Of a stretch of DNA of 20,651 nt, positions 6,822-15,018 are shown one piece after another. The stretch covers positions 1-20,651 of the forward strand of contig PMIV01000292.1 in the NCBI GenBank assembly GCA_003158355.1, in the 5' to 3' direction. The position numbers were made by a program, and so were the translations under genes. This DNA is from Anaerolineaceae bacterium (GTDB lineage Bacteria; Chloroflexota; Anaerolineae; Anaerolineales; Anaerolineaceae). Under the pieces are notes generated by a model. It searched no databases, was not told the DNA's origin, and worked only from the letters and a program-made list of their open reading frames with translations. Within the stretch, counting starts at the first letter, position 1, and each line of letters starts with the position of its first letter.

Positions 6822-7889
6822 ATGGCTATAGATCATCCAGCTTCGACTATTTTAGGAAATCGCTATAGACTTATCCACCAGGTGGGTAAAGGGGGTATGG
6901 CACTTGTTTATCAAGCATACGACCAAATGTTGGAACGGCCGGTAGCAGTAAAATTATTACGTGATGATTTTTTAACCGATGAAGGTTTTCGCGAACGTTT
7001 TAGGCAAGAAGCAAAATCAGCAGCAAATCTTACCCATCCAAATATTGTTACCATCTATGATTTTGGATTCGATGAAAATAGCCTCTTCATTGTGATGGAA
7101 TTTGTGCAGGGAACAGACCTTAAGACCAAAATACGTCAAAAAGGTCTTTTCACCGTTCAAGAGGGAATTCCATTGATCTTGCAAGCTTGTGCAGCATTGG
7201 GTTATGCCCACCGGGCAGGCATTGTTCATTGTGATGTTAAACCGCACAATATGTTGGTCACTCCCGATAACCGTCTGAAAATCACAGATTTTGGCATTGC
7301 CAGGGCCTTATCAACCATTGATCCGCATGAAAAGCATGATGTCGTCTGGGGGTCCCCGCAATACCTTTCTCCCGAACAAGCTCAAGGTTCTGCGCCAAGC
7401 CCTGCTTCGGATGTGTATTCCCTTGGAGTAGTAATTTATGAGATGTTCACTGGTCGATTGCCCTTTGAAACTGATAATTCAGACGAATTAGCTTCGTTAC
7501 GTTTGACTTCTGACCCGGTACCGCCTCGCCAGATCAATCCGCTCATTCCAGCAGCCCTGGAAGAGATCATGCTTAAAGTACTGTCCAAAGAACCTTCCCA
7601 GCGCTATCGTACTGCTGACCAACTGGGTCGAGTGCTGCAGAAATTTGGAGAGCAGTTTGATAAGTATTACCTGGTGCCCCCGCAAAATCTTCAAAAATCG
7701 GACTTGGAAACACAAAAAGTCAACCAGGTTCCCCCGCCGCTGAATATTATCTCCAGTGAAGACGACATAAATTCAGCCGCAAGGGTTGATTGGAAGACAA
7801 TCGGGCTTGAGTTAGCCTGCATTTTATTTGTCGGCGGATTGATCCCATTCTGGTTGTATGTTTGGTTCACTATCCGCCCCCTGCTGTAA
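6822..7889 (+). CDS. membrane-anchored Ser/Thr protein kinase, PrkC-like position
   Basis: This is a 355-residue Hanks-type kinase. The kinase domain (about 14-275) has a glycine loop VGKGGMALV, K44, E63, catalytic D138 in HCDVKPHN (the Arg of HRD replaced by Cys, so a non-RD kinase), N143, DFG at 156-158 and SPEQ at 183-186. A juxtamembrane linker with a PPP run leads to one membrane helix at about 327-350 and only about five residues beyond it. PrkC of Firmicutes instead carries external PASTA repeats; none are present here. The next gene, rpe, starts 10 nt after the stop. In Bacillus, prkC lies just upstream of rsgA-rpe, so the position fits PrkC. Its phosphatase partner is not adjacent. 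The family is certain; the orthology to PrkC is moderately likely. Confidence 0.94.
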   Translation: MAIDHPASTILGNRYRLIHQVGKGGMALVYQAYDQMLERPVAVKLLRDDFLTDEGFRERFRQEAKSAANLTHPNIVTIYDFGFDENSLFIVMEFVQGTDLKTKIRQKGLFTVQEGIPLILQACAALGYAHRAGIVHCDVKPHNMLVTPDNRLKITDFGIARALSTIDPHEKHDVVWGSPQYLSPEQAQGSAPSPASDVYSLGVVIYEMFTGRLPFETDNSDELASLRLTSDPVPPRQINPLIPAALEEIMLKVLSKEPSQRYRTADQLGRVLQKFGEQFDKYYLVPPQNLQKSDLETQKVNQVPPPLNIISSEDDINSAARVDWKTIGLELACILFVGGLIPFWLYVWFTIRPLL

Positions 7890-7899
7890 TAGGAAAATA

Positions 7900-8562
7900 A
7901 TGACAAAATACATACTTTCTGCATCAATACTTTCTGCCGATTTCTCAGATCTGGGAAATGCCATCTCACAATGTGAATCTGCCGGAACTGATTGGGTTCA
8001 TGTTGACGTTATGGATGGCCATTTTGTACCCAATATATCTATGGGACCATTCGTAGTTGAAACATGCCGACGTATCACAAAGCTGCCTATTGACGTCCAT
8101 TTGATGATTGAGAACAGTGAACGTTATGTGGAATCATTCATCAAAGCCGGCGCCTCAAATGTCACCATCCATATTGAAAATAACACCAACATCATGCGCA
8201 CGCTTCAGCAAATTCGTGTCCTCGGTGCCCACCCTGGCGTTGCCATTAACCCCGGTACTTCTGCCGCTTTGCTTGAATCTGTTATCCCCTTTGTAGATAT
8301 GGTTCTAGTGATGACTGTCAACCCGGGTTTCTCTGGACAAATATTCATGCCTAAAATGCTCTCAAAAATCACTTCAGTAAATAACCTCGCCAAATCCCTC
8401 AACAACTCTATCCGAATCGAAGTGGACGGCGGAATGACAGCAGAGACCATTAAACAATGCGCAGCAGCGGGTGCGGATACATTTGTGGCTGCCACATACA
8501 TATTTAAAAATTCAAAGGGTATTCAAGCCGGTGTAAATGAATTACGGTCTGCGCTTAAATAA
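7900..8562 (+). CDS. rpe: ribulose-phosphate 3-epimerase
   Basis: This enzyme interconverts ribulose 5-phosphate and xylulose 5-phosphate in the pentose phosphate pathway. It is a 220-residue TIM barrel of normal length. Signature segments are SASILSADF, HVDVMDGHFVPN, DVHLMIE, MTVNPGFSGQ and IEVDGGM. The metal and catalytic residues are present: H34, D36, H67 and D176. I use the ATG at 7900 rather than the longer reading from 7858, because homology begins at MTKYILSASIL, an AGGA precedes it, and the longer form would overlap the kinase gene. Oddity: the usual AGSAIF phosphate-binding segment near the C-terminus reads AATYIF (198-202 region). It shares a transcript with the upstream kinase and ends in a strong hairpin overlapping its stop codon. 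Confidence 0.96.
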   Translation: MTKYILSASILSADFSDLGNAISQCESAGTDWVHVDVMDGHFVPNISMGPFVVETCRRITKLPIDVHLMIENSERYVESFIKAGASNVTIHIENNTNIMRTLQQIRVLGAHPGVAINPGTSAALLESVIPFVDMVLVMTVNPGFSGQIFMPKMLSKITSVNNLAKSLNNSIRIEVDGGMTAETIKQCAAAGADTFVAATYIFKNSKGIQAGVNELRSALK

Positions 8563-8586
8563 AAATACGGCCTACGCCGTATTTTT
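8561..8586. terminator. bidirectional terminator between rpe and rpmB
   Basis: A perfect 11-bp stem (AAAAATACGGC at 8561-8571 with its complement at 8576-8586) closes a CTAC loop. It has A-runs on the left and T-runs on the right, so it can act as an intrinsic terminator for both convergent genes. It starts inside the rpe stop codon. Confidence 0.88.
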
Positions 8587-8602
8587 ATTAGTTGAATTAA
8601 AC

Positions 8603-8785
8603 TTAATTGCTTTTTACCATCGTGCGGATGCATTTGGTGCAAAGGGTTTTTTGAACTCTCTTGCCGTTTTCAATCACAGTAATCTTTTGAAGATTGGCTT
8701 TGAAAGACCGGTTAGTTGCCCTCAAAGAGAAACTGCGGTTGTGACCAAAGGTCGTTGTTTTTCCACAGGAATCGCACTTAGCCAT
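8603..8785 (-). CDS. rpmB: 50S ribosomal protein L28, zinc-binding form
   Basis: This is a 60-residue large-subunit ribosomal protein. It begins MAKCDSCGK and has paired cysteines C4/C7 and C49/C52, the zinc-ribbon (C+) version of L28. NRSFSLRATNRSFKANLQK is the typical RNA-binding core. GGAAAGGGA lies upstream of the ATG at 8783-8785. It is transcribed alone, opposite to rpe and to the YloU gene. In Bacillus rpmB also lies between rpe and yloU and likewise opposes them, so this orientation looks ancestral. The cysteines imply zinc dependence; some genomes keep a cysteine-free copy for zinc starvation, but none is seen here. Confidence 0.96.
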   Translation of the reverse strand: MAKCDSCGKTTTFGHNRSFSLRATNRSFKANLQKITVIENGKRVQKTLCTKCIRTMVKSN

Positions 8786-8922
8786 TTTTTAAGTCCCTTT
8801 CCTTACATTAATTGCAAAAATGAGTAAAATCAAGGTTGTATGCAACCCACAAGCAAGCTGCGATTGTAACACAAACCGTATCTTTTTTCAAGAAATGCTG
8901 TTATAAACAGAAGGATAAAAAC

Positions 8923-9279
8923 ATGAGCTCAGCGAATAACCCCCTTGGAAGTATCTTTATCTCTCACAGAGCGATTGCTGCAATTGCCTCTCATACTACG
9001 ATGGAATCTTACGGTGTCGTTGGTCTTGCTGCAAAAAGTCTCGCAGAAGGTCTTTCGCAAGTACTGGTTAAAGATCCAATTTTAGGCGTCGACGTTGATT
9101 TTCAGGACAATGTAGTTGAAATCGAACTCTACGTCATTGTAGAATATGGTGTTCGAATCAAATCAGTAGCTTCCAGTATCTCGGAAAACGTTAAATACCG
9201 CATTGAAAAAGATACCGGCCTCACTGTGGACCATGTAGATGTTCACATTAGGGGTCTACGCATCAGTAATTCCGATTGA
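8923..9279 (+). CDS. Asp23/Gls24-family (YloU-like) protein
   Basis: This is a 118-residue cytoplasmic protein of the alkaline-shock Asp23 family. It shows the family pattern: GSIFISHRAIAAIASHTTMES, YGVVGLAAKSL, a beta-rich centre VVEIELYVIVEYGVRI and a C-terminal VDVHIRGLRI. The start is the ATG at 8923, with AGGA 7 nt upstream. A longer reading from 8836 adds a low-complexity stretch that does not match the family. It lies 27 nt before the fakA-like gene. The yloU-yloV pair is widely conserved in Firmicutes, which suggests a link to fatty-acid phosphorylation or envelope function, but the biochemical role of YloU is unknown. Confidence 0.92.
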   Translation: MSSANNPLGSIFISHRAIAAIASHTTMESYGVVGLAAKSLAEGLSQVLVKDPILGVDVDFQDNVVEIELYVIVEYGVRIKSVASSISENVKYRIEKDTGLTVDHVDVHIRGLRISNSD

Positions 9280-9306
9280 AATATCTCTTATTGTATTTGG
9301 AGCGAC

Positions 9307-10989
9307 ATGAGTAGCGATTCAACCCTTACCGAGCCAACCGTCACCAGCGCATCTTCAGAAATTTTAACAATTAATGGTCAATCCTTAAAAATTCTGGCGG
9401 AAGCTGCTCTTCTCTGGTTAAAGGCAAACCAACAGATTGTAAACTCACTGAATGTTTTTCCTGTCCCCGATGGAGACACCGGAACAAACATGTTACTAAC
9501 AATGCAAGCTGCCTATAACGAAGTACTTAAATCTGATGAGACCAATATAGGCAAAATGGCCAAAGATATTGCCCAGGGTGCATTGATGGGTGCCCGCGGT
9601 AATTCTGGTGTGATCCTCTCGCAAATATGGCGTGGGTTTGCCCGCGCATTGGATAGTGCGCCCGAAATGGACGCCGCCTTGCTAATTACCGCATTCGCCG
9701 AAAGTCGCAATACTGCCTATAAAGGTGTTGTCCGCCCGGTAGAAGGCACAATATTAACCGTTATAAAAGATGTTTCCATTGCCGCTACTGATTCTCTTAC
9801 CCGAACTCAAGACCTTGCAGTGATCCTCGAAGACGCCGTAAAAGCCGCCGATATCTCAGTAAAAAATACTCCTGAATTATTGCCCATTCTGAAAACTGCC
9901 GGCGTTGTCGATTCCGGCGGCAAAGGGTTGTATTACCTGCTTGAAGGCATGCTGCGCTATATCAAACACCTACCTCTGGAAGGCATGGCTGCTTCTGTTC
10001 AAGAAATTTCGGCCATGAACCTTGAAGAGACTTTGGACGCAATTGAAGAAGGTCAAGATATCGAAGTTGTGGTCGATTTCAAACCCAATGCGCCTCTTAA
10101 TTTGGAAATGTTTTATCAAGAATTGGAAAAAATGGGAACTTCCATCCAGGTAGGCGAAGGGGATGGCATGTACCGCATGCATATTCACCTTGTCGAAGGC
10201 CGCCAGGAAGAACCCGTGCAATATATCTCCACACTTGGCACCTGGACGAAAATTGCTATGGAAAACTTGCGCGCTCAGATGGCTGATAAGAAAAGCAACA
10301 AACCGCCTTTTGAGCTTCATGCCCTGGAGCCAGGTCAAATTGCAGTCATTGCCGTCTCACCGGGAGATGGAATTTCGAAGATTTTCGCCAGCCTGGGTGT
10401 CGCTGCGATCGTCAGCGGCGGACAGACAATGAACCCCAGCACCGAAGAGATCCTTAAATCATTTGAAGATCTTCCTACAGAAAATATCATTATTCTTCCG
10501 AATAATAAAAATATTATTCTTGCAGCAGATACGGCAAAAACATTAAGCACGAAAAATGTCATGGTTGTCCACAGTAATAATATTGCACAGGGACTCTCCG
10601 CTTTATTACGCCTTGTCCCCGAGGGTGACCCAACAGATGTGTTTGAAGAAATGAATGAAGCCATCACTGAAGTGGATTGCGGAGAAATAACCATTGCTAC
10701 GCGCACTGTTGAAATTGATGGTGTTCATGTTGAAGATGGCAAGATCATTGGATTAAAAAATGAAAAATTGGCAATTTCTGCAGACGATATTGAAACTGCT
10801 GTATTGAAATTGCTTGAGAAAATGGAAATACAGAACCGCGAACATATTACCATTTTCTATGGAAATAATATTACCGAGCCGGAAATTGACCGGATCGCCG
10901 AAAAAATAAAGTCGGCTTTTCCTTCGATCGAAGTTGAAATTCATGAGGGCGGACAACCCCACTATTTCATGATTCTAAGTATCGAATAA
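9307..10989 (+). CDS. fakA: fatty acid kinase, catalytic subunit (YloV/FakA)
   Basis: This is an ATP-dependent kinase that phosphorylates fatty acids held by a DegV/FakB partner, feeding exogenous acids into phospholipid synthesis. It is 560 residues long, the usual size. The N-terminal DAK2/DhaL domain (about 28-220) has VPDGDTGTNM at 53-62, whose Asp residues bind Mg-ATP, then MGARGNSGVILSQ (94-106) and GVVDSGGKGL. A central domain and a C-terminal domain follow, ending in the family-typical EGGQPHYF near the C-terminus. GGAG precedes the ATG. A DegV gene starts 2 nt after its stop, so the kinase and a putative lipid-binding partner are translationally coupled. Family membership is very secure. 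Substrate is known for Staphylococcus FakA and assumed here. Confidence 0.93.
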   Translation: MSSDSTLTEPTVTSASSEILTINGQSLKILAEAALLWLKANQQIVNSLNVFPVPDGDTGTNMLLTMQAAYNEVLKSDETNIGKMAKDIAQGALMGARGNSGVILSQIWRGFARALDSAPEMDAALLITAFAESRNTAYKGVVRPVEGTILTVIKDVSIAATDSLTRTQDLAVILEDAVKAADISVKNTPELLPILKTAGVVDSGGKGLYYLLEGMLRYIKHLPLEGMAASVQEISAMNLEETLDAIEEGQDIEVVVDFKPNAPLNLEMFYQELEKMGTSIQVGEGDGMYRMHIHLVEGRQEEPVQYISTLGTWTKIAMENLRAQMADKKSNKPPFELHALEPGQIAVIAVSPGDGISKIFASLGVAAIVSGGQTMNPSTEEILKSFEDLPTENIIILPNNKNIILAADTAKTLSTKNVMVVHSNNIAQGLSALLRLVPEGDPTDVFEEMNEAITEVDCGEITIATRTVEIDGVHVEDGKIIGLKNEKLAISADDIETAVLKLLEKMEIQNREHITIFYGNNITEPEIDRIAEKIKSAFPSIEVEIHEGGQPHYFMILSIE

Positions 10990-10991
10990 AC

Positions 10992-11840
10992 ATGTCTTCT
11001 ACTTGCATCATCACAGATAGCTCTGCGCAATTTTCTTTTCCGGGTTTTCCCGGAAAGATTTGTTTAAAGATCTTGCAAAACCAGGTTGTCTATATAGATT
11101 CTGGAGAGAGCATCAATCCACCTCCTAAAGTGAACGAATTACCTGCATATACAAATTCCCATTTCTATCCAAAAATCATTGCCCCGACTACAGAAACGGT
11201 ATATTCCACCCTTTTTGAAGCGTTGCCCTTCTATGATGACATTTTCATTCTGCTTCTCTCGAAGGAGATAAGCCCCCTCTACCAGGAAGCTGAGAAAATT
11301 ACCACTTCCCTGCATGGACATGCGAACCTTCATATCATCGATTCTCAAAATTCGTCGCTCGGATTGGGACTGCTGGTTCAATACGCCTCTGATTTGATCA
11401 ATAAAAACCTGCCGGCAGATGAAATAGAAATAAAATTACGACTGATCATTCCTCATATATATACGCTCTTTTGCACACCCAACCTGTCTTATCTACATTC
11501 TGCGGGAATTCTGGATATTGGTCAATCAACTGTTGGTGAAATGATGAATCTTTTCCCCCTTTTTGTCATGGAAGATGGCAAATTAAATCCATTGCAAAAA
11601 GTAAAGAATCAACGGTCAGCAATCGATTATTTTATTGAATTTGTCGATGAATTTGATGATTTGCGCCAAGTAGCCTTCATTCAGCCTGCCGCGCCGGCGA
11701 TCAATGAATCCAAACTTTTGCATCAGCATTTGGATGAATTTTTCCCCGATACTTCTTATACAGAACATCTTATCAATCCATTCATTTCCGCGTTATTTGG
11801 ACCGCGCGGTTTTGGCATGGTGGTCATGGAAAATAACTAA
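10992..11840 (+). CDS. divergent DegV-family (FakB-like) protein
   Basis: This is a 282-residue DegV-fold protein; family members bind fatty acids and present them to FakA. The fold is recognisable (CIITDSS start, HIIDSQNSSLGLGLLVQYA in the middle, CTPNLSYLHSAGILDIG). However, the two lipid-headgroup motifs are eroded. The usual TS-P-S near residue 60 reads APTTETV, and the usual SSxLSGTYQ reads LSKEISPLYQ. It starts 2 nt after the fakA stop with no clear ribosome site, so it is probably made by reinitiation. It could be a FakB with altered lipid preference or a structural subunit. The second DegV gene at 16521 has the canonical motifs. Confidence is high for the family and low for lipid binding. 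Confidence 0.85.
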   Translation: MSSTCIITDSSAQFSFPGFPGKICLKILQNQVVYIDSGESINPPPKVNELPAYTNSHFYPKIIAPTTETVYSTLFEALPFYDDIFILLLSKEISPLYQEAEKITTSLHGHANLHIIDSQNSSLGLGLLVQYASDLINKNLPADEIEIKLRLIIPHIYTLFCTPNLSYLHSAGILDIGQSTVGEMMNLFPLFVMEDGKLNPLQKVKNQRSAIDYFIEFVDEFDDLRQVAFIQPAAPAINESKLLHQHLDEFFPDTSYTEHLINPFISALFGPRGFGMVVMENN

Positions 11841-11893
11841 AGTCCCACCTTCAATATTTCAACATTATAAAAAGATTGTTCTCACCTTTGGGG

Positions 11894-11899
11894 TAAAAT
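11894..11899 (+). promoter_or_regulatory. -10 box giving a leaderless recG mRNA
   Basis: TAAAAT preceded by GGGG ends 6 nt before the recG ATG at 11906. Transcription would start at the start codon. No -35 hexamer is found at the right distance and no Shine-Dalgarno site at a normal spacing. It lets recG be expressed separately from the fakA/degV genes 65 nt upstream. Confidence 0.5.
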
Positions 11900-11905
11900 A
11901 ATAAC

Positions 11906-14398
11906 ATGCTTGCTTCTATCGACAAACTTATTAAAATACTTACTCTCGAAGCTCAACAATTCAAGTATACAGATCGTGCCATCATTGGTGGTCTCGAAAA
12001 ATTTCTTCCTACTTGGATAACTGAAGCTACCGCAGATAAAGTGCCCAATGATCTTTTGACTGGCATAAAATCTGCAATGGAAGGTTATAGCAGTGCTCCT
12101 GTAGAAGGGCGCTACGCTAAAGTGATCGACCTGGTGGCTGTTTTAAAAACTGCCTACCCGGAAGATCAAAAAATTACCAAAGCGGAAACAGTTTTTTTTA
12201 CAACTAAACCACAACCACAAGAAACGGTCACAGAAAAGAAGGTAGAGGCAGAGCCTCGGCCGTATGTACCCATTCAACCGGCTGTGGTAGTACCTCATAG
12301 ACCTTCCGGTCCCGGCCTAAAAGCTCCTATAACGACTATCCGGGGAATTGGCCCTGAGCTGGCTAAACATTATGCCGCTCTTGGTGTGAAGACTCTGGGT
12401 GATTTGCTCTATTATTTTCCCCGCCGTTATGATGATTACAGTCAACTAAAACCGATCAACCGTCTGCAGCTTGGAGATGAGTTGACCATTATTGCCACCG
12501 TTCAGAGCATGATCGCCACCCAGATCAAAGGAAAGAATATGACCCGGGTCGAGGTTATTGTCAGCGACGGCACCGGCTTTTTACGTCTGCTCTTTTTCCG
12601 CTACGGTGCGGATGTGGCCCGTTACATGGAGAACCAATTTAAGCATGGCACACAATTGGTCATTTCCGGGCGAGTGGATATGTATCTGGGTCGTTTACAG
12701 ATGCGTGATCCCGATTTTGAGCCGCTGGAAAAGATCCATCTGAACACCAATGGCATCATTCCTGTCTATCCGCTGACCGCAGGATTGAGCCAGACCACGT
12801 TGCGAAAAGATATTCACGAACTCATCAATTTCTATGGGAATAAGATCTTTGATTTCCTTCCCAATGACATTAAAAAATCTGCCAATCTCATTGATCTCTC
12901 GGTGGCCCTGCATCAAATTCACTATCCGGCAAACCAGAGTTTGCTCAAATCGGCGCGGGAACGTTTGTCCTTCGATGAGATATTCTTGATGCAGTTAGGG
13001 GTTTTACAACAAAAACAAAATTGGCAGTCTGGCTCGGCGCAGTGCTTTTCCCTGCCTGAAGATCAGTTGAATGCTCTGATTTCTCAACTGCCATTTACCC
13101 TTACAAATGCACAGAAAAAAGTCCTCGGTGAGGTGCGTGAAGATTTAAACTCCGCTAAACCCATGAATCGTTTGATCCAGGGGGATGTCGGTTCCGGGAA
13201 GACCATCATTGCCGTACTGGCTGCCTGTATCATTGCCGGCGCGGATTCCCAAAGTGCTCTCATGGCGCCTACGAGTATCCTGGCCGAACAGCACTTTCAT
13301 ACGCTCACCAAATTAACTGCCGCCATGGCGGAAGAATCTCCCCTCCGCCCCGAAGAAATTCGCTTGTTGACGGGCGATACCCCCAAGAAAGAACGCGAAG
13401 AATTGTTCCGCTCGCTTGACGACGGCACAGTAAAAATGCTTATCGGCACCCATGCGCTCATTGAAGACCAGGTGAAATTTAAAAATCTACAGCTTGTGGT
13501 CATCGATGAGCAGCACCGCTTTGGCGTGGCGCAGCGGGCTGAACTGCGTCAAAAAGGCAATACTCCTCACCTCCTCGTGATGACGGCCACTCCCATCCCG
13601 CGGTCGCTGGCGCTGACGCTTTACGGCGACCTCGATCTTTCGATCATGGATGAAATGCCGGTGGGACGCATCCCGGTGGAAACCCATATTTTGCACCCCA
13701 TGGAGCGCGAACGCGCTTATCAGATCATTTCTTCCCAGATCCAGCAGGGGCTACAAGCCTTCATCATTTACCCCCTGATCGAAAAGGGAGAGGATGATGA
13801 AGCGAAAGCAGCCGTAGAAGACCACGATTATCTTCAGCGTGAGATCTTCCCCAACCTGAAGCTGGGGCTGCTGCACGGCCGCATGAAAGCGGATGAAAAA
13901 GAAAATGTAATGCGCCAGTTCCGCGACAGGCAATTCGACATTTTGGTTTCTACAACGGTAGTAGAAGTGGGTGTGGATATCCCGAATGCCACGGTTATGT
14001 TAATCGAAGGCGCCAACCATTTTGGCCTGGCCCAACTGCATCAACTGCGCGGCCGGGTGGGTCGTGGCGAGCACAAATCTTACTGTCTGCTAATCCCGGA
14101 TAATGAAGATGCCTTGCAAAATGAGCGTCTGGAAGTGATGACCGAAACCAATGATGGCTTTGTGCTGGCAGAAAAAGATTTGCAGCAGCGCGGGCCGGGA
14201 GATTTTATCGGTTCCAGGCAGTCGGGTTTCGCAGAATTAAGAATGGCCAGTTTTACAGACATCAAAACGATCGAAAAAGCCCGTGCTCTTGCCATCGATC
14301 TGTATAAGAAGGATCCCGATCTTTCAAATGATGAAAATAGCATGCTGCAAGAAAAATTGGGCGAGTTCTGGCAAATTACTACAAGTGATATTAGTTAA
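11906..14398 (+). CDS. recG: ATP-dependent DNA helicase RecG with N-terminal extension
   Basis: This is a branch-migrating helicase that regresses stalled forks and processes Holliday and R-loop structures. At 830 residues it is about 130 longer than typical RecG. Residues 1-85 look like a helical domain, followed by a Pro/Glu-rich linker (about 98-140). The canonical protein then begins with the helix-hairpin-helix/wedge part at TTIRGIGPELAKHY. Helicase motifs are complete: Walker A GDVGSGKT near 426-433, PTSILAEQH, DEQHRFG near 534-540, MTATPIPRSLALTL, STTVVEVGVDIP and QLRGRVGRG. The extension is lower in G+C (about 40%) than the helicase core (about 55-60%). It is followed 9 nt later by coaD, whose ribosome site overlaps the recG stop. 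Confidence 0.96.
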   Translation: MLASIDKLIKILTLEAQQFKYTDRAIIGGLEKFLPTWITEATADKVPNDLLTGIKSAMEGYSSAPVEGRYAKVIDLVAVLKTAYPEDQKITKAETVFFTTKPQPQETVTEKKVEAEPRPYVPIQPAVVVPHRPSGPGLKAPITTIRGIGPELAKHYAALGVKTLGDLLYYFPRRYDDYSQLKPINRLQLGDELTIIATVQSMIATQIKGKNMTRVEVIVSDGTGFLRLLFFRYGADVARYMENQFKHGTQLVISGRVDMYLGRLQMRDPDFEPLEKIHLNTNGIIPVYPLTAGLSQTTLRKDIHELINFYGNKIFDFLPNDIKKSANLIDLSVALHQIHYPANQSLLKSARERLSFDEIFLMQLGVLQQKQNWQSGSAQCFSLPEDQLNALISQLPFTLTNAQKKVLGEVREDLNSAKPMNRLIQGDVGSGKTIIAVLAACIIAGADSQSALMAPTSILAEQHFHTLTKLTAAMAEESPLRPEEIRLLTGDTPKKEREELFRSLDDGTVKMLIGTHALIEDQVKFKNLQLVVIDEQHRFGVAQRAELRQKGNTPHLLVMTATPIPRSLALTLYGDLDLSIMDEMPVGRIPVETHILHPMERERAYQIISSQIQQGLQAFIIYPLIEKGEDDEAKAAVEDHDYLQREIFPNLKLGLLHGRMKADEKENVMRQFRDRQFDILVSTTVVEVGVDIPNATVMLIEGANHFGLAQLHQLRGRVGRGEHKSYCLLIPDNEDALQNERLEVMTETNDGFVLAEKDLQQRGPGDFIGSRQSGFAELRMASFTDIKTIEKARALAIDLYKKDPDLSNDENSMLQEKLGEFWQITTSDIS

Positions 14399-14407
14399 GG
14401 ATAAATA

Positions 14408-14932
14408 ATGATTAGAGCGGTGTTCCCTGGTTCGTTTGATCCAATTCATAATGGTCATATTGATATTGCGCTTCGTGCTTCTAAACTTGTGGATGAACTT
14501 TATGTGGCTGTTTACGATAAACCCTTGAAAAGTTTTTTGTTTTCTCCCCAAGAGCGAATCGCCCTGGTTGAAGGAGTTTTCAAAGGTTACCCCAAGATCA
14601 CAGTGGTCGGTTATTCAGGCCTGACGGTAAAATTCTGCAAAAAAATCGGTGCCCAGGTAATTGTCCGCGGGCTGCGTGTCTTCTCAGATTTCGAATATGA
14701 GTTCCGCATGGGCCTGGCCAACCACCGCCTGGAACCTGATGTAGAAGTGCTTGCCCTGATGACCAGCGAGGAACATACCTTCCTTTCTTCAACCACAGTC
14801 AGAGAGATCGCCTCTCTGGACGGTGATATCTCCTCAATGGTTCCAAAAGCCGTTGAGCAGGCGCTGATCCGCAAATTTACAGAACTTGGGGATAATCATC
14901 CGGTGGTTCTCACCCAATCCACCCGGGATTGA
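14408..14932 (+). CDS. coaD: phosphopantetheine adenylyltransferase
   Basis: This enzyme transfers AMP from ATP to 4'-phosphopantetheine, making dephospho-CoA, the fourth step of coenzyme A synthesis. It is 174 residues long, slightly above the usual 160. It has the nucleotidyltransferase signature AVFPGSFDPIHNGH at 4-17, then VIVRGLR and the C-terminal SSTTVREIA ATP-binding motif. AAGGA overlapping the recG stop codon, 9 nt upstream, supports this start and couples it to recG. An rsmD methyltransferase often sits between recG and coaD in other bacteria but is absent here. The last residues beyond TEL are unconserved tail. Downstream the plus-strand run is interrupted by an AT-rich minus-strand gene. 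Confidence 0.97.
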   Translation: MIRAVFPGSFDPIHNGHIDIALRASKLVDELYVAVYDKPLKSFLFSPQERIALVEGVFKGYPKITVVGYSGLTVKFCKKIGAQVIVRGLRVFSDFEYEFRMGLANHRLEPDVEVLALMTSEEHTFLSSTTVREIASLDGDISSMVPKAVEQALIRKFTELGDNHPVVLTQSTRD

Positions 14933-15018
14933 GAATCAAACGCGAAGACAAAAAGTTTGATCCCATATACACTTACTTTCACTTAATTGACTCTTTTAGA
15001 TAAGAATTTATTGCTTAC

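Noticed and set aside
7858..7899. Longer start for rpe at the ATG at 7858
   Set aside because: It would overlap the end of the kinase gene, adds 14 residues unlike the family, and the ATG at 7900 has an AGGA site and the conserved N-terminus.
8836..8922. Upstream extension of the YloU-like gene
   Set aside because: The added 29 residues are unconserved and cysteine/lysine-rich; the ATG at 8923 has its own ribosome site.
14598..14874. Minus-strand open frames inside coaD
   Set aside because: They lie opposite a clear enzyme gene, have no ribosome sites and no recognisable domains; they are frame shadows.
14935..14961. Inverted repeat ATCAAAC / GTTTGAT after coaD as a terminator or attachment site
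   Set aside because: The loop is 13 nt, there is no T-run, and no integrase or duplicated copy is seen.
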